From: Streptococcus anginosus subsp. whileyi MAS624
GTDB lineage: Bacteria; Bacillota; Bacilli; Lactobacillales; Streptococcaceae
NCBI RefSeq assembly: GCF_000478925.1
Contig: NZ_AP013072.1
Coordinates: 1,528,501-1,592,500 of the forward strand
Length of the DNA: 64,000 nucleotides
Direction of reading: 5' to 3'
Made by a program: the position numbers and the translations under genes. The notes beneath the pieces were generated by a model that saw nothing but the letters and a program-made list of their open reading frames with translations, was not told where the DNA came from and searched no databases. Positions 20,218 through 31,803 of this stretch are shown here, one piece after another (position 1 is the stretch's first letter; every line of letters begins with the position of its first letter).

Positions 20218-20281
20218 TTCTTACTCCTTAAAATATAGATTTAAAATTAAATGACTGCTAATCAATGTAAAGATTACTTTT

Positions 20282-20309
20282 ATTATACAACAAAATAGTG
20301 AACTTACAA
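20282..20309 (-). promoter_or_regulatory. Promoter of the two-component operon
   Basis: On the minus strand TTGTAA (20309-20304), a 16-base spacer and TATAAT (20287-20282) precede the response regulator ATG by about 65 bases. Confidence 0.6.
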
Positions 20310-20534
20310 AGATTGAACCGTGATGCAGGATAAAAACTTTCTTCCAAAAATCTAAACATTTTTCAGAAGTCAAACAGACAACCATAATTGTTAGCACAAC
20401 CACCCGCAAATCTATTTTTATTGTATCAAAGTTATCTGTTCCCATCCTATCTCGAATCTATTTTTTATCTATTTTTTCATCATAAAACTGATAGCGGCTT
20501 TCATTTGTGAAAACCATTTCATCTATTTTTGTGT

Positions 20535-20540
20535 TATAAT
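20535..20540 (+). promoter_or_regulatory. -10 box of pgl
   Basis: TATAAT lies 28 bases before the pgl ATG, with GAGGTGA as the ribosome-binding site. The -35 region is poor. Confidence 0.5.
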
Positions 20541-20568
20541 AAAAGTATCAAATATTTCGAGGTGAATG

Positions 20569-21582
20569 ATGACACAAACAGTTTATTTTGGAACTTATAC
20601 ACGTCGTAGCTCAGAAGGAATTTACAAAGCTGATTTTGATACTAACACAGGAGAACTGGCAAATTTAACACTTATTGCAAAAGAGCCAAATCCTACTTAT
20701 TTAGCTTTTGACAAGCAACAGAACCTGTATTCTGTCGGAACTGAACACGGCGAAGGAGGCATTGCAGCCTTTAATAAAGCCGGGCAGTTGCTCAATCACG
20801 TTGTGGCCGAAGGTGCTCCTCTATGCTATGTGAGTGTAGATGAAGCAAGAAGCCTTGTCTACGGGGCAAACTACCATAAAGGACAAGTATTAGTTTATAG
20901 ACGACAAGAAAATGGTAGCCTTAAATTAGTTGATTCTGATGTTCATATCGGCTACGGTCCTCATGAAAACCAAGCTGCTGCTCATGTGCATTTTGCAGAT
21001 TTAACACCCGATAAGTATCTGGTTACGTGTGATTTAGGAACTGATGAAGTTGTGACATATGAAATTAGTGATTATGGACGCCTAAATCGATTAGAGACTT
21101 ATCATGCGACACCCGGCGCTGGCCCACGTCATATTGTGTTCCACCCTCACTACAAAATTGCTTATCTTATTTGTGAATTAAACTCTACTATTGAAGTTTT
21201 AATTTATGATGGTGATGGTCAATTTGAACGCCTGCAAACCATCTCCACTTTACCAGAAAACTTTTCAGAATTTAATGGAACAGCTGCTATTCGCTTATCT
21301 GCTGACGGTCGCTTCCTTTACGGGTCCAATCGCGGGCATAATTCAATCGCTATTTACAAAGTAGCAGGAGACGGAACACTTGAACTTGTAGAATTCGTAC
21401 CAACTAATGGAAAAAATCCACGTGATTTTAATATTACACCAGATCAACAGTATATCATCGCAGCTCATCAAGACTCAGACAATGCGACTGTCTTCAAACG
21501 TGATCCAGAAACAGGAAAATTAACAGAATTATCACATGATTTCTTTGTTCCAGAAGGTGTTTGTGTTGCTTTTACTCATTAA
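20569..21582 (+). CDS. pgl: Lactonase family protein, 6-phosphogluconolactonase type
   Basis: This 337-residue protein belongs to the seven-bladed beta-propeller lactonase family (YbhE/Pgl type). The expected role is hydrolysis of 6-phosphogluconolactone in the pentose phosphate pathway, although streptococcal members are mostly annotated by homology. Typical features are YFGTYTRRSSEGIY at the start, GYGPHENQAAAHVH and GAGPRHIVFHP in the middle, and DGRFLYGSNRGHNSIAIY and NGKNPRDFNITPD towards the end. The second ATG, at 20569, is preferred: the Shine-Dalgarno abuts the first ATG at 20566. The gene is monocistronic with its own terminator. Confidence 0.85.
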   Translation: MTQTVYFGTYTRRSSEGIYKADFDTNTGELANLTLIAKEPNPTYLAFDKQQNLYSVGTEHGEGGIAAFNKAGQLLNHVVAEGAPLCYVSVDEARSLVYGANYHKGQVLVYRRQENGSLKLVDSDVHIGYGPHENQAAAHVHFADLTPDKYLVTCDLGTDEVVTYEISDYGRLNRLETYHATPGAGPRHIVFHPHYKIAYLICELNSTIEVLIYDGDGQFERLQTISTLPENFSEFNGTAAIRLSADGRFLYGSNRGHNSIAIYKVAGDGTLELVEFVPTNGKNPRDFNITPDQQYIIAAHQDSDNATVFKRDPETGKLTELSHDFFVPEGVCVAFTH

Positions 21583-21602
21583 TCGGCTCTTCTTAAGAGA
21601 CT

Positions 21603-21632
21603 AATCCCAATCGCCTATGGTTGGGATTTTTT
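21603..21632 (+). terminator. Terminator of pgl
   Basis: AATCCCAA and TTGGGATT form an eight-base stem with a ten-base loop, followed by TTTTTT. Confidence 0.85.
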
Positions 21633-21757
21633 GTTGTCTTATATGTCATCTTCCCAGATTCTATTCGTTTGCAAGTAATTGTATTAGGGAGCATGATTGT
21701 CTGCTTTAGTCTCCAATTTTACACCGAACATCATGATACTGACGAAAAGAACATAAT

Positions 21758-21793
21758 AAAAAGAGGCAAGGGAATGAAGCCTTGTCTCTTTAT
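21758..21793 (-). terminator. Terminator of ezrA
   Basis: On the minus strand AAAGAGACAAGG and CCTTGCCTCTTT pair with one mismatch, followed by TTTA. It lies directly after the ezrA stop. Confidence 0.75.
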
Positions 21794-21802
21794 TGTTTTA
21801 GT

Positions 21803-23527
21803 TTAAAATCGGATATTTTCTCGTGTTTTTTCATACGATGTAACAAAACGATTGGTTACACCGGGTTCTACTACATCCAATGCTTGCGAGATCTCCTCAA
21901 ACGATGCTTGATAATCAAAGTCATTTTCAAAAATCTCTAGTGCACGGTTGAAGGCAGTTTGAACTCCTTCATCAAATGAACGATAGCGATTTGAATATTG
22001 TAACAATTGCTCTGTCAAAGTAGCATTTTCAACAATCCGATAAGTCTCATTTTCCAGTTCATTCATATCATTTGTCAAAATCTCTAGCATACGGTTTACT
22101 GATTCGATATTGACACGATATTGTTCCAATTCTGCTACTAAAGCTTCTGTGTTATCACTTGCAGTAAAGAAAGTGGTCAGGAAGCTCCGTGGAATACCCG
22201 GCAAATTGCGTTTTTCCATATAACGCTTAATCGTGTGCAATTTGTTGATATAAATATTAACTTTTTGTCGAGCATTGGCATCATCTTTTTCAATTTTAGC
22301 CAATTTTTCACTCAACACTAACTGCTCATCTTCAATTTCTTTCACTCGTTTTTGAATAGTTTCAAGATTTTCTTGAAGAACAGAATAAGCTTGTTTTCTT
22401 TCTGAAGAATCTTCAATCGCTTCTAAAACAACATCATCTAAACTAGAAAGTTCACTTTGAAGTCGGCGAACATGATTTGTATCGCTTTCTGTCAAGAGAT
22501 ACAATTTTGAAAGGCGGGCAATCTCTGTCAAAAGATTTTGATTGTTTTCTTTTGTATGACCTAAATAACCTGGTAAACTATTGACTAATTTGACAACTAC
22601 TTTATGTGACTTGATTTCACGGTTAAACATGTCATATAAAGCATCCATTTCTTCTTGGATTTGCGTATTTTCATATTGTGCATTGTCTAATTCCAAACTA
22701 GCAATGTTTTCACTGTTACGTTTCAAACTAGTATGCAGCTGTTGGAAGCGAGATTCAATATCAGTTTCAATAAAGTGATAACCGGATTCCAGTAATTTGC
22801 GATGACCAGACTCCAAATCTTCCAACTGTTCTGGTAACTTTTGATCTAATTCTGATACAAGCTCTGGGATTTTTTCCACAATATGCGTTAAAGCAAGGAT
22901 ATGATCTTCTGTTTTATCTAAAATTTCTGCTGCTTCAACAGGGTCTCCCGATGAATTCAAGGTTACAAATTGAGAGAATTCAGATTGAATTTTCTCTAAT
23001 TGTTTTTCAATCTCAGGAAGTGCTGAGCCATAACTTTCTGTATCATTTGCCACAGACACTTGCAACTTTTCAAATAAATCCAAAGCATGCAAGACACGAC
23101 CACTATTTTTAGATTCTTGCTTTTCTAATTCAGCAAGTGCATTGCGAATAGCAGTAATATCTTCTTCAATCAAGTCAATTTGGCTCTCAATTTTATCAAT
23201 ACCATGCTTTGCTTTTAGAAACCGAAACGAATTATTGTAACTTTCCGTTTCAAAAAGGTTGTTTTCAATGTCTGCAAAAGAATTTAAAGAAAGGTCAACC
23301 CATTTTTGATTCCATTCACGAAAAGCCACTTGACTTTGTCCAATCAAATGCATGTTTTTAACCGCTTCTACTTCATCATTTACAGGAAGATTATAAAGTT
23401 CTTCTTTGCGATCTTCTAACTTAGCAAGTAAAGTATCATTTCTTTTTCTTAATAAGACAGCAGTTATGTAAGCAACAATCAAGAGAACTGCTATCACTAT
23501 GATTAGTATGATTAGTCCGTTAGACAT
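21803..23527 (-). CDS. ezrA: Septation ring formation regulator EzrA
   Basis: This 574-residue protein controls FtsZ-ring assembly and links it to cell-wall synthesis at the septum. A single N-terminal membrane segment (about residues 4-24) anchors it. The rest is a long series of coiled-coil spectrin-like repeats rich in Glu, Leu and Lys. [20 protein letters not shown] follows the membrane segment and is typical of EzrA. The ATG at 23527 follows AAGGAG; a further in-frame ATG at 23542 lacks a site. The gene follows gyrB in the same direction with an 87-base gap. This order (HAD, gyrB, ezrA) is conserved in streptococci. Confidence 0.93.
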   Translation of the reverse strand: MSNGLIILIIVIAVLLIVAYITAVLLRKRNDTLLAKLEDRKEELYNLPVNDEVEAVKNMHLIGQSQVAFREWNQKWVDLSLNSFADIENNLFETESYNNSFRFLKAKHGIDKIESQIDLIEEDITAIRNALAELEKQESKNSGRVLHALDLFEKLQVSVANDTESYGSALPEIEKQLEKIQSEFSQFVTLNSSGDPVEAAEILDKTEDHILALTHIVEKIPELVSELDQKLPEQLEDLESGHRKLLESGYHFIETDIESRFQQLHTSLKRNSENIASLELDNAQYENTQIQEEMDALYDMFNREIKSHKVVVKLVNSLPGYLGHTKENNQNLLTEIARLSKLYLLTESDTNHVRRLQSELSSLDDVVLEAIEDSSERKQAYSVLQENLETIQKRVKEIEDEQLVLSEKLAKIEKDDANARQKVNIYINKLHTIKRYMEKRNLPGIPRSFLTTFFTASDNTEALVAELEQYRVNIESVNRMLEILTNDMNELENETYRIVENATLTEQLLQYSNRYRSFDEGVQTAFNRALEIFENDFDYQASFEEISQALDVVEPGVTNRFVTSYEKTRENIRF

Positions 23528-23614
23528 GTAAAACTCCTTCAAAATATTACTTGAAAATAATCATGATTATTATATCATAATTTTCTTGGTAAATGTGAAT
23601 TTTTTCAGATTTTT

Positions 23615-25573
<1,959 letters not shown>

Positions 25574-26137
25574 CTATATTTTTATAAATTTCTTGAGATT
25601 TTCCATATCATCAAAGAGATAAGTTGCAAAGCCAGCTGATTGACCCGCTTCTGTGTCAATTGAACGATCTCCGATGACTAACCCATTCTCAATCTGATAC
25701 TTATCTTTTAAATAAAGCATTGACTCAGGATTTGGCTTTCTCTTAAAACCACGATTAGAAGTCACCACTTCTGTAAAGTAACCTGAAATCCCCGTTTTAT
25801 CAAGAATCTCTAAAACCTGATCATTCCGATGAGAAATCAGAAAATTACGCCCTCCTTGTGCAACGATATTCTTGAGCAAATCTGCAGCACCTTCAAATAA
25901 TACTGGATGAGCTAACTCTCTTGCTTCATTCACTTTATAAGTTTGTAAAAATGCAGGAATGTTAGGCGCAAATTGAGTAACTGCATAGGGAGTGGAAATC
26001 TTCAGCGCTTTATAAACATCATCATGATTAGCTTGAATCCCAAAACCAGCTAACGTTTCTACAAATGCAGCCGTTGACGTCTCGTAATTATTGAGGAGAG
26101 TCCCCCCTAAATCCCAAATATAATCTTGATAATCCAT
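25574..26137 (-). CDS. HAD-superfamily hydrolase, phosphoglycolate phosphatase-like
   Basis: This 187-residue HAD protein starts MDYQDYIWDLGGTLLNNYE. The catalytic motif I is degenerate: WDLGGTLL has glycine where the second Asp of DxD is usual, a variant shared by some streptococcal orthologues. Motif II (LISHR) and motif III/IV (VIGDRSIDTEAGQSAGF) are present. The gene precedes gyrB by 12 bases, so its promoter probably also drives gyrB and ezrA. No Shine-Dalgarno precedes the ATG. An extended -10 box (TGTTATAAT) ends seven bases upstream, so the mRNA may be leaderless. The substrate is unknown. Confidence 0.85.
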   Translation of the reverse strand: MDYQDYIWDLGGTLLNNYETSTAAFVETLAGFGIQANHDDVYKALKISTPYAVTQFAPNIPAFLQTYKVNEARELAHPVLFEGAADLLKNIVAQGGRNFLISHRNDQVLEILDKTGISGYFTEVVTSNRGFKRKPNPESMLYLKDKYQIENGLVIGDRSIDTEAGQSAGFATYLFDDMENLKKFIKI

Positions 26138-26144
26138 ACTTTTT

Positions 26145-26153
26145 ATTATAACA
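26145..26153 (-). promoter_or_regulatory. Extended -10 promoter next to the HAD start codon (leaderless candidate)
   Basis: The minus strand reads TGTTATAAT, then seven bases, then ATG. Transcription would start at or within a base of the start codon. No good -35 lies 17 bases upstream. Confidence 0.65.
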
Positions 26154-26213
26154 TATTTTTGTAAAAAATTGCTGTTAAAACAGATAGGAAAGCCTATTTT
26201 AGACATGAATTTT

Positions 26214-26251
26214 CATAAAAAAACTTACTTGGATCATTCCAAATAAGTTTT
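26214..26251 (-). terminator. Terminator after the DJ-1-like gene
   Basis: On the minus strand AAACTTATTTGG and CCAAGTAAGTTT pair around a six-base loop with one mismatch and are followed by TTTT. It separates the rodA-DJ-1 pair from the HAD-gyrB-ezrA operon. Confidence 0.85.
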
Positions 26252-26265
26252 AGTATCATAGACAA

Positions 26266-26814
26266 TCAATCACCGTAAACATCATTGTAAAGCATCGCCG
26301 TTGCAAGCTGCTCACTGTCTCCGCCTAACTGATGAACCAACTCATAAGCAAAAGCTAGAGCAGTTGCAGGTCCTCGGCTAGTAATCACTTTCCCGTCAAC
26401 AACGACGGTTTGCTTGATATAAATGCCAGAATCAATATCTGACTCGATACCATCGTAACAGGTAAACTGTTTGTCCTTTAAAATACCTGCACGATTGAGT
26501 GCAATCGGTGCTGCGCAAATAGCAGCTATCCACTTGCCTTCTTCTTGCATCTTTTGTAGAGCTGACATCAAACGATCATCATCTCGCAAATTTGTCGCAC
26601 CAGGCATTCCTCCCGGCAGTATCACCAATTCATAATCATCTAACTTTCCAGCCCAAACTTTATCTGCTTGAACTGCGATACCGTGAGAACCTGTTACCGC
26701 TTTTTCAAAGCCAATCATGTCACATAGGATTCCTGCACGGCGAAGAACATCCACAACCGTCAATGCTTCAATTTCTTCAAAGCCATTGGCTAACATAACA
26801 GCTACTTTTGTCAT
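26266..26814 (-). CDS. DJ-1/PfpI family protein
   Basis: This 182-residue protein has the DJ-1/PfpI/ThiJ fold. The nucleophile-elbow cysteine is in WIAAICAAPIALNRAG near residue 102, with a nearby acidic residue (GFEEIEALTVVDVLRRAG, Glu near 15). Relatives have been described as protein deglycases, glyoxalases or chaperones; the older name thiazole monophosphate biosynthesis protein has weak support. The gene follows rodA with a 12-base gap, an order conserved in streptococci, and ends at a strong terminator. Confidence 0.88.
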   Translation of the reverse strand: MTKVAVMLANGFEEIEALTVVDVLRRAGILCDMIGFEKAVTGSHGIAVQADKVWAGKLDDYELVILPGGMPGATNLRDDDRLMSALQKMQEEGKWIAAICAAPIALNRAGILKDKQFTCYDGIESDIDSGIYIKQTVVVDGKVITSRGPATALAFAYELVHQLGGDSEQLATAMLYNDVYGD

Positions 26815-26826
26815 ACTTCTTCTCCT

Positions 26827-28059
26827 TTATTTTAATTGTTTTAATACTACTTTTTTACGCCTTGTAGGATAATGTGAGCGTTTTTCATCTGATAGATTAT
26901 TTTGATAGCTCATAGAAAGCAAGAGCCCAACCCCGATTAAATTACTGATGATAGAGGATCCCCCTTGCGAAATAAATGGAAGTGGAATCCCTGTCAAAGG
27001 CAAAATTCCCGTCACTGCTCCGATATTTTCAAAAATATGAAAGAGTAACATCATGATAAAACCAGTAGAAATATAGGTGTAAAATTGATTATTTGATTTC
27101 AGCGTAATTTTTAACATACGATAAATCAATAGCAAATACAAGGTAATCACAATCGTTGCACCGACAAAACCAAAATCTTCTGCAATGACAGTAAAAATCA
27201 TATCACTTTCACGTACAGGCACCAATAGATTGGATACATTAAACCCTTGTCCCCAGAGACCACCACTACCAATTGCTATTTGACCTTGTGCCTGTTGATA
27301 AGTAGTGGTTTGAGCGTAGTCAAACGGATTCAGCCAAGCCAAAATACGGTTGATCTGATAGGTTGGCATCCCAATTTGGTGCAAAAAAGCTCGCCCGTCT
27401 TTTGAAATGAAGATAAGTAAAAAGCCACCGCCTACAACCAGAATGGTCAAAACAACTGGTACAATAATTTTCCAAGACACACCTGATAAGAGGACAATTC
27501 CTGAAAAGATTGCGATAAAGACTAATGCTGTCCCTAGGTCACTCTGCAATGCCAATAAAATCAGAACGGGTAAGGTATAAAGGGCTAACTCAAAAATCAG
27601 GAAGAAGTCCAATTTAACCGTTCGCTCTCTATCTTTATAACGCTGTAAAAAATTAACAACAACTCGTGACAGCATCAGAATATAAGAAATTTTCATAAAT
27701 TCAGACGGTTGGAACAAGGTGACACGCCCTATAGTTACCCAGTTTTTCGCTCCTGTCGAAGCAACTAATTCTGAACTATAAAAAATAAGCGGAAGTACCA
27801 TCAGGGATAAGCCAAATACATATAAGTATGGCGTTATTTGCCAAAGAAATTTTGTATTAAATAGCATAATAATCAAACTGATAACTGTCCCCAGAGCAAT
27901 CCAAGCAATCTGTTGCCCTACAATTGGCCAAACATTTTTTGGATAATCATGACTAACAGCGATATAAATGGCTACAACACCAATAAAAAGCAAACAAAAC
28001 ACCGGTAATATTAAACTATAATCCACTCGTGAATCAATCGAGCGTTTTTGATAAGGCAT
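26827..28059 (-). CDS. rodA: SEDS peptidoglycan glycosyltransferase RodA
   Basis: This 410-residue SEDS-family protein polymerises peptidoglycan strands during peripheral (elongation) growth together with class B penicillin-binding proteins. It has about ten membrane segments. Family-typical regions are VTLFQPSEFMKISYILMLSR near residue 115, ALQSDLGTALVF near residue 166 and LPLTGIPLPFISQGGSSIIS near residue 355. The position next to the gyrB region supports RodA over FtsW. Its DJ-1-like neighbour shares the transcript but has no known link to the wall. Confidence 0.9.
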   Translation of the reverse strand: MPYQKRSIDSRVDYSLILPVFCLLFIGVVAIYIAVSHDYPKNVWPIVGQQIAWIALGTVISLIIMLFNTKFLWQITPYLYVFGLSLMVLPLIFYSSELVASTGAKNWVTIGRVTLFQPSEFMKISYILMLSRVVVNFLQRYKDRERTVKLDFFLIFELALYTLPVLILLALQSDLGTALVFIAIFSGIVLLSGVSWKIIVPVVLTILVVGGGFLLIFISKDGRAFLHQIGMPTYQINRILAWLNPFDYAQTTTYQQAQGQIAIGSGGLWGQGFNVSNLLVPVRESDMIFTVIAEDFGFVGATIVITLYLLLIYRMLKITLKSNNQFYTYISTGFIMMLLFHIFENIGAVTGILPLTGIPLPFISQGGSSIISNLIGVGLLLSMSYQNNLSDEKRSHYPTRRKKVVLKQLK

Positions 28060-28106
28060 ATCTCCTCCAACATACGTAATAAATGTCAGTCACTTTTAAA
28101 GCACTT

Positions 28107-29087
28107 TTATGAGAAAAAGTATTGAATAATTAAGCTCGATACAGCAACTGCAAACCAAGCAAATGCTCCTGTCAACAACGGCGCTGCGCCTGCTTTTCTA
28201 AATTGCCCAAAGGATACCCTTGCACCAATTCCAGCAAGAGCCATTGCCATAAGCCATTGTGACAAGAACTTTGTTGCAGGAACGAGCGAACTTGGAAAAA
28301 TCCCAACACTAGTAACAATAGACGCCACAACAAACCACAAAATAAACCAAGGGAAAATCTTCTTTAAATTGACTTTTTGATGACTGCTTTGTGAGCGTAC
28401 ATATCGGACTCCTGCAAAGATGAGACAAGCTGGTACAATCATTAAAGCACGACTTAGTTTTACAATCGTTGCCAAATCTCCCGCCGACTGACTGTAAGTG
28501 TATCCTGCTGCTACAACAGATGATGTATCATTGATAGCGGTTCCTGCCCAAGTTCCAAAAGTTGCATTATTCATATGCATCAGATGCCCTAAAAATGGGA
28601 AAATAAAAACTGCTAAAATGTTAAAGAAGAAAATTGTTGAAATAGATAAAGCGATGTCTTCATCTTTTGCTTCTAAAATCGGTGAAGCTGCTGCAATGGC
28701 AGAACCACCACAAATAGCCGTTCCAAATCCAATTAAAGTGGTTAGAACTTTGCCCATTCCCAACAGACGTCCTACCACATAAGCTGAAATAAAAGCAATC
28801 AGTATAGTTAAAATGCTAATTTTTAAAGAGGAGATGCCTGTAGCAGAAACCCGACCAATGGACATGCTGAACCCCAGCAAAATAATGGAATATTGCAGTA
28901 ATTTCTTACCTGAATAAGCTAAACCAGCATGATAAGTCTTTTTTATATGAAAAAGATTATTGGCTAAAATTCCCAAAAGAATGGCAAAAACGCTGGAGCC
29001 AATCAAGGGAAAGAAATTTCCCAAGACGGTTGCTACTGCTGCTAATACAAAAGCAAAACCAATCCCTGGAAGATATTTTTGATACAT
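28107..29087 (-). CDS. YeiH-family putative sulfate exporter
   Basis: This 326-residue membrane protein belongs to the YeiH (conserved hypothetical 698) family, with nine to ten predicted hydrophobic segments. It contains GTAICGGSAIAAASPILEAK near residue 122 and NNATFGTWAGTAINDTSSVV near residue 173, both strongly conserved in the family. The sulfate-exporter name is a prediction for the family; the transported substrate is not proven. The gene stands alone between rodA and dinG. Confidence 0.85.
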   Translation of the reverse strand: MYQKYLPGIGFAFVLAAVATVLGNFFPLIGSSVFAILLGILANNLFHIKKTYHAGLAYSGKKLLQYSIILLGFSMSIGRVSATGISSLKISILTILIAFISAYVVGRLLGMGKVLTTLIGFGTAICGGSAIAAASPILEAKDEDIALSISTIFFFNILAVFIFPFLGHLMHMNNATFGTWAGTAINDTSSVVAAGYTYSQSAGDLATIVKLSRALMIVPACLIFAGVRYVRSQSSHQKVNLKKIFPWFILWFVVASIVTSVGIFPSSLVPATKFLSQWLMAMALAGIGARVSFGQFRKAGAAPLLTGAFAWFAVAVSSLIIQYFFS

Positions 29088-29162
29088 ATTGAACCTTCTT
29101 TCTTTGTGTTTCTATTATAACAAAATTTAAAACTAGCAGCGGAGAAAATTAGTATTTTTAAC

Positions 29163-29191
29163 AAAAAAACTCAGTTTACTTTGAACTGAGT
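29163..29191 (-). terminator. Terminator of dinG
   Basis: On the minus strand ACTCAGTT and AAACTGAGT pair around a short loop, followed by seven T, right after the dinG stop. Confidence 0.85.
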
Positions 29192-29207
29192 CATTAATAA
29201 ATTGAAG

Positions 29208-31667
29208 TTACATCGTTTCCTTCTTCAAAAATTGCTCCATCTCTTTTGGAATTTTTTTCATACTTGTGACGGATATTGGAGCAATTTTTTCCAAGGCCGT
29301 CTGAATTTGGCGTCCGTAACGTTTGGTTAACATGCGATTGTCTAAAATGACGACTGCTGACTGCTGCTCTTGATGTCGAATTGTACGTCCCAAAGCCTGT
29401 TTTAGGCGTAAAATCGCAACAGGTAAACTATAATCATAAAAAGGATTCTTACCTTCTTGCCGCAATTTGCGGTTGAGTTTTTGCGTAAAGAAATCGCTCG
29501 GATTGTCAAATGGAATCCGTGTAATGACTTCAATCATTTGCTCCTGACTGGAGAAATCCGTTCCCTCCCAAAAACTACCAGCCCCTAGTAAAATACTCGT
29601 TTCCCCTCTATCAAAACGTCGTTTAATATTAGCTGCTTCACCATTCTTATACTGGGCTAAATGAGGAAGACGCAAGCGTTCTGAAACAGCCAGTAGTAAC
29701 GATTTTGATGTAAACAAAACGAGGAGAGGAGCCCCTTGAGTAGCCAACTTATGTACCCATTTAACAATCAAATCTGCATAAATATCTATATCTAACTCTA
29801 CAACATTTGGAAAATTCTTATCCAGCCATATTTTCTGCTGATATTTCTGCTTTTGTGGCAACTGATAAAATGGTGCATGTTCAAAACCAAGTAAATGAGC
29901 CAAATGCACTTTTTTGCTGATTTCCAGTGTAGCCGAAACGAACAAGACTTGAACTTCTTCGGGTAGCAAGGCTCGAAAATCTAGCACTTCTAGGCAAGCG
30001 GCTTCCAACATCGTCACTCGATAATCCTCAAACTGCTCTTCTTTTAACCAGAACTGGTCATATTTTGTGGCAAAAATAGTGCGTAAGTCAGCAAGAGAGC
30101 TTTGATCTAACTCTGATAAATCTTGTCGGAGTTTGGAACAGGTTTCTTTCGTTAGCTCATTTTTCTTGTAACGTTGGAATTGTTCCATCGCATGAGTCAA
30201 TTCAAATTGAATGTCCTCTATTAACCGACGTTGCAAAATGGTATCTGTTGTTTCAAGTTCTGATTGAATCTGCTGCAAGCATTTTGTCATATTGAGGGAT
30301 TTTCGAGAGAGATTTTCCAAAGCTAAAAACAACTTCTGAGCTTCATCTACAATCAAAAGTCGATTCTCCACTATAGATTTATCATCTTCTAGCCGCGTCA
30401 AAAAATAAGCATGATTGGTCACTAATACACGACTGCGTTTGGACTTTTCTTGACCTTTTTGCCAAAAATCTGCACCATAAAAGAGGGATTTTTTGCTCAT
30501 TTTCCCATCATGAAGCACCTGTTGAAAATAGGTCTGATAGCGATGCCGTTGACCAATTTCATCCAAATCACCAGATTCTGTTTCTGTGAGCCAAACTAAA
30601 AGTAACATTTTGCAACGATTGACCAAACGATTGTCATCTACCTGCTGCAAACTGTCATAAAAGAAGTCAAGCTTTAAATAATTAGCAGGGCTTTTCAAGC
30701 TATGAACAGAAACATGAAAGATTTCTTCTAACTTTTGTCCTTCATTTGCCACAATCTGATCTTGCAACACTTTCGTAGGAACCGTTGCCAAAATTTGCTT
30801 GCTCGTTTGAGCCAAAGCAGGAAGCAAGTAACCATAGGTCTTTCCTAACCCTGTCTGAGCTTGTAAAAAACTTGGTTGCTGACTTTTTAAAGCCTGTTCC
30901 ACATCATGTGCAAAGTTATCTTGTTCTTTTCGTTCCTCTAAATCCAACAAATTGATATTGTGTTGGAAATTTTGGGATAATTTCCTTGCTTTTTTAATCT
31001 TTTTACTTTTTCTAAGAAAAATTCCCTGCCGCTTTATCAAATCGTGGCAAGTTATGTCCGACATTTGGTTAAAAGCATCTTCTATTGCTAAGCGTGATTC
31101 ATAAATCAAACTATTCGAAAACGTTAACAAATATTCCACTAACTCTTTTGGAAGTTTTTGGATTTTTTCTTGTATTTTTAAAAATAATGTAGCCGTTGCT
31201 GAGGCATCTGCAAGTGCTGTATGCGCATGTTTCAAAGGAATGTCTAACTGTTCACATAATATTCCTAGATTGTATTTTTCAAACGTTGGGAAAAAGACTT
31301 GCGCAAGCTCTACTGTATCTACCCTCGGAGTCACTAATTCAAATCCTTCCCAAAAGAGGGCTTCTGCCAATAAATTAGCATCAAATTTCACATTATGAGC
31401 CACAAAAATGGCATCCTCAATCAACTCATAAATCTCACGAGCTACTTGAGAAAAGTCTGGCGCCCTTCTCAATCGCTTATCTGTCAATCCTGTTAATTGG
31501 CAAATATGAGAATCCAGCTTCTCATGAGGATTCACATCGGTTTCATAAGTTTTGACAATCTGACCATTTTCAATCAGCACAATCCCGACTTGAATAATCT
31601 TGGCGTTGCTGCTGGCACTCGTTGCCTCTAAATCCACCACAGCATATTTTCTTTTTTCTTGTATCAT
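29208..31667 (-). CDS. dinG: Bifunctional DEDDh exonuclease/DinG-type helicase
   Basis: This 819-residue protein joins an N-terminal 3'-5' exonuclease domain to an XPD/DinG-like superfamily 2 helicase. The nuclease motif is VVDLEATS near residue 11, with HNVKFDANLLAEALF and HTALADASATATL completing the DEDDh pattern. The helicase has Walker A QTGLGKTYGYLLPAL near residue 275, a DEAQ box (LLIVDEAQKL) and motif VI QALGRTIRH. This fused form is normal for Firmicutes. The chosen ATG has no Shine-Dalgarno; an extended -10 box ends nine bases upstream, so a leader of no more than a few bases is likely. Confidence 0.9.
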   Translation of the reverse strand: MIQEKRKYAVVDLEATSASSNAKIIQVGIVLIENGQIVKTYETDVNPHEKLDSHICQLTGLTDKRLRRAPDFSQVAREIYELIEDAIFVAHNVKFDANLLAEALFWEGFELVTPRVDTVELAQVFFPTFEKYNLGILCEQLDIPLKHAHTALADASATATLFLKIQEKIQKLPKELVEYLLTFSNSLIYESRLAIEDAFNQMSDITCHDLIKRQGIFLRKSKKIKKARKLSQNFQHNINLLDLEERKEQDNFAHDVEQALKSQQPSFLQAQTGLGKTYGYLLPALAQTSKQILATVPTKVLQDQIVANEGQKLEEIFHVSVHSLKSPANYLKLDFFYDSLQQVDDNRLVNRCKMLLLVWLTETESGDLDEIGQRHRYQTYFQQVLHDGKMSKKSLFYGADFWQKGQEKSKRSRVLVTNHAYFLTRLEDDKSIVENRLLIVDEAQKLFLALENLSRKSLNMTKCLQQIQSELETTDTILQRRLIEDIQFELTHAMEQFQRYKKNELTKETCSKLRQDLSELDQSSLADLRTIFATKYDQFWLKEEQFEDYRVTMLEAACLEVLDFRALLPEEVQVLFVSATLEISKKVHLAHLLGFEHAPFYQLPQKQKYQQKIWLDKNFPNVVELDIDIYADLIVKWVHKLATQGAPLLVLFTSKSLLLAVSERLRLPHLAQYKNGEAANIKRRFDRGETSILLGAGSFWEGTDFSSQEQMIEVITRIPFDNPSDFFTQKLNRKLRQEGKNPFYDYSLPVAILRLKQALGRTIRHQEQQSAVVILDNRMLTKRYGRQIQTALEKIAPISVTSMKKIPKEMEQFLKKETM

Positions 31668-31676
31668 ATTAGAAAA

Positions 31677-31685
31677 ATTATACCA
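31677..31685 (-). promoter_or_regulatory. Extended -10 promoter next to the dinG start codon (leaderless candidate)
   Basis: The minus strand reads TGGTATAAT, then nine bases, then the dinG ATG. The expected start of transcription is two to three bases before the ATG or at it. The -35 region is not recognisable. Confidence 0.6.
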
Positions 31686-31803
31686 TAAATCCAACTATTT
31701 CGTATCACGTTTTATGCCTTATTTTTCCTTGATAAATAGCTTGATATTTCTTTTATGTCATTTTTCATATTTTTTGCTAAACTATGAAGTGAAAGGAGTT
31801 CTC

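Larger units (their letters stand above)
20218..20568. other. Intergenic region between the two-component system and pgl
   Basis: This 350-base AT-rich stretch holds the promoters of the divergent response regulator and pgl genes. I see no RNA gene or convincing coding sequence. A 74-codon open frame inside it lacks a ribosome-binding site and overlaps the regulator promoter. Confidence 0.6.

Noticed and set aside
20221..20445. A 74-codon minus-strand open frame upstream of the response regulator
   Set aside because: It overlaps the regulator promoter, has no Shine-Dalgarno, and has no coding-like pattern.
21621..21806. A 61-codon plus-strand open frame between pgl and ezrA
   Set aside because: It starts inside the pgl terminator and ends in the ezrA terminator region. 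No ribosome-binding site is visible.
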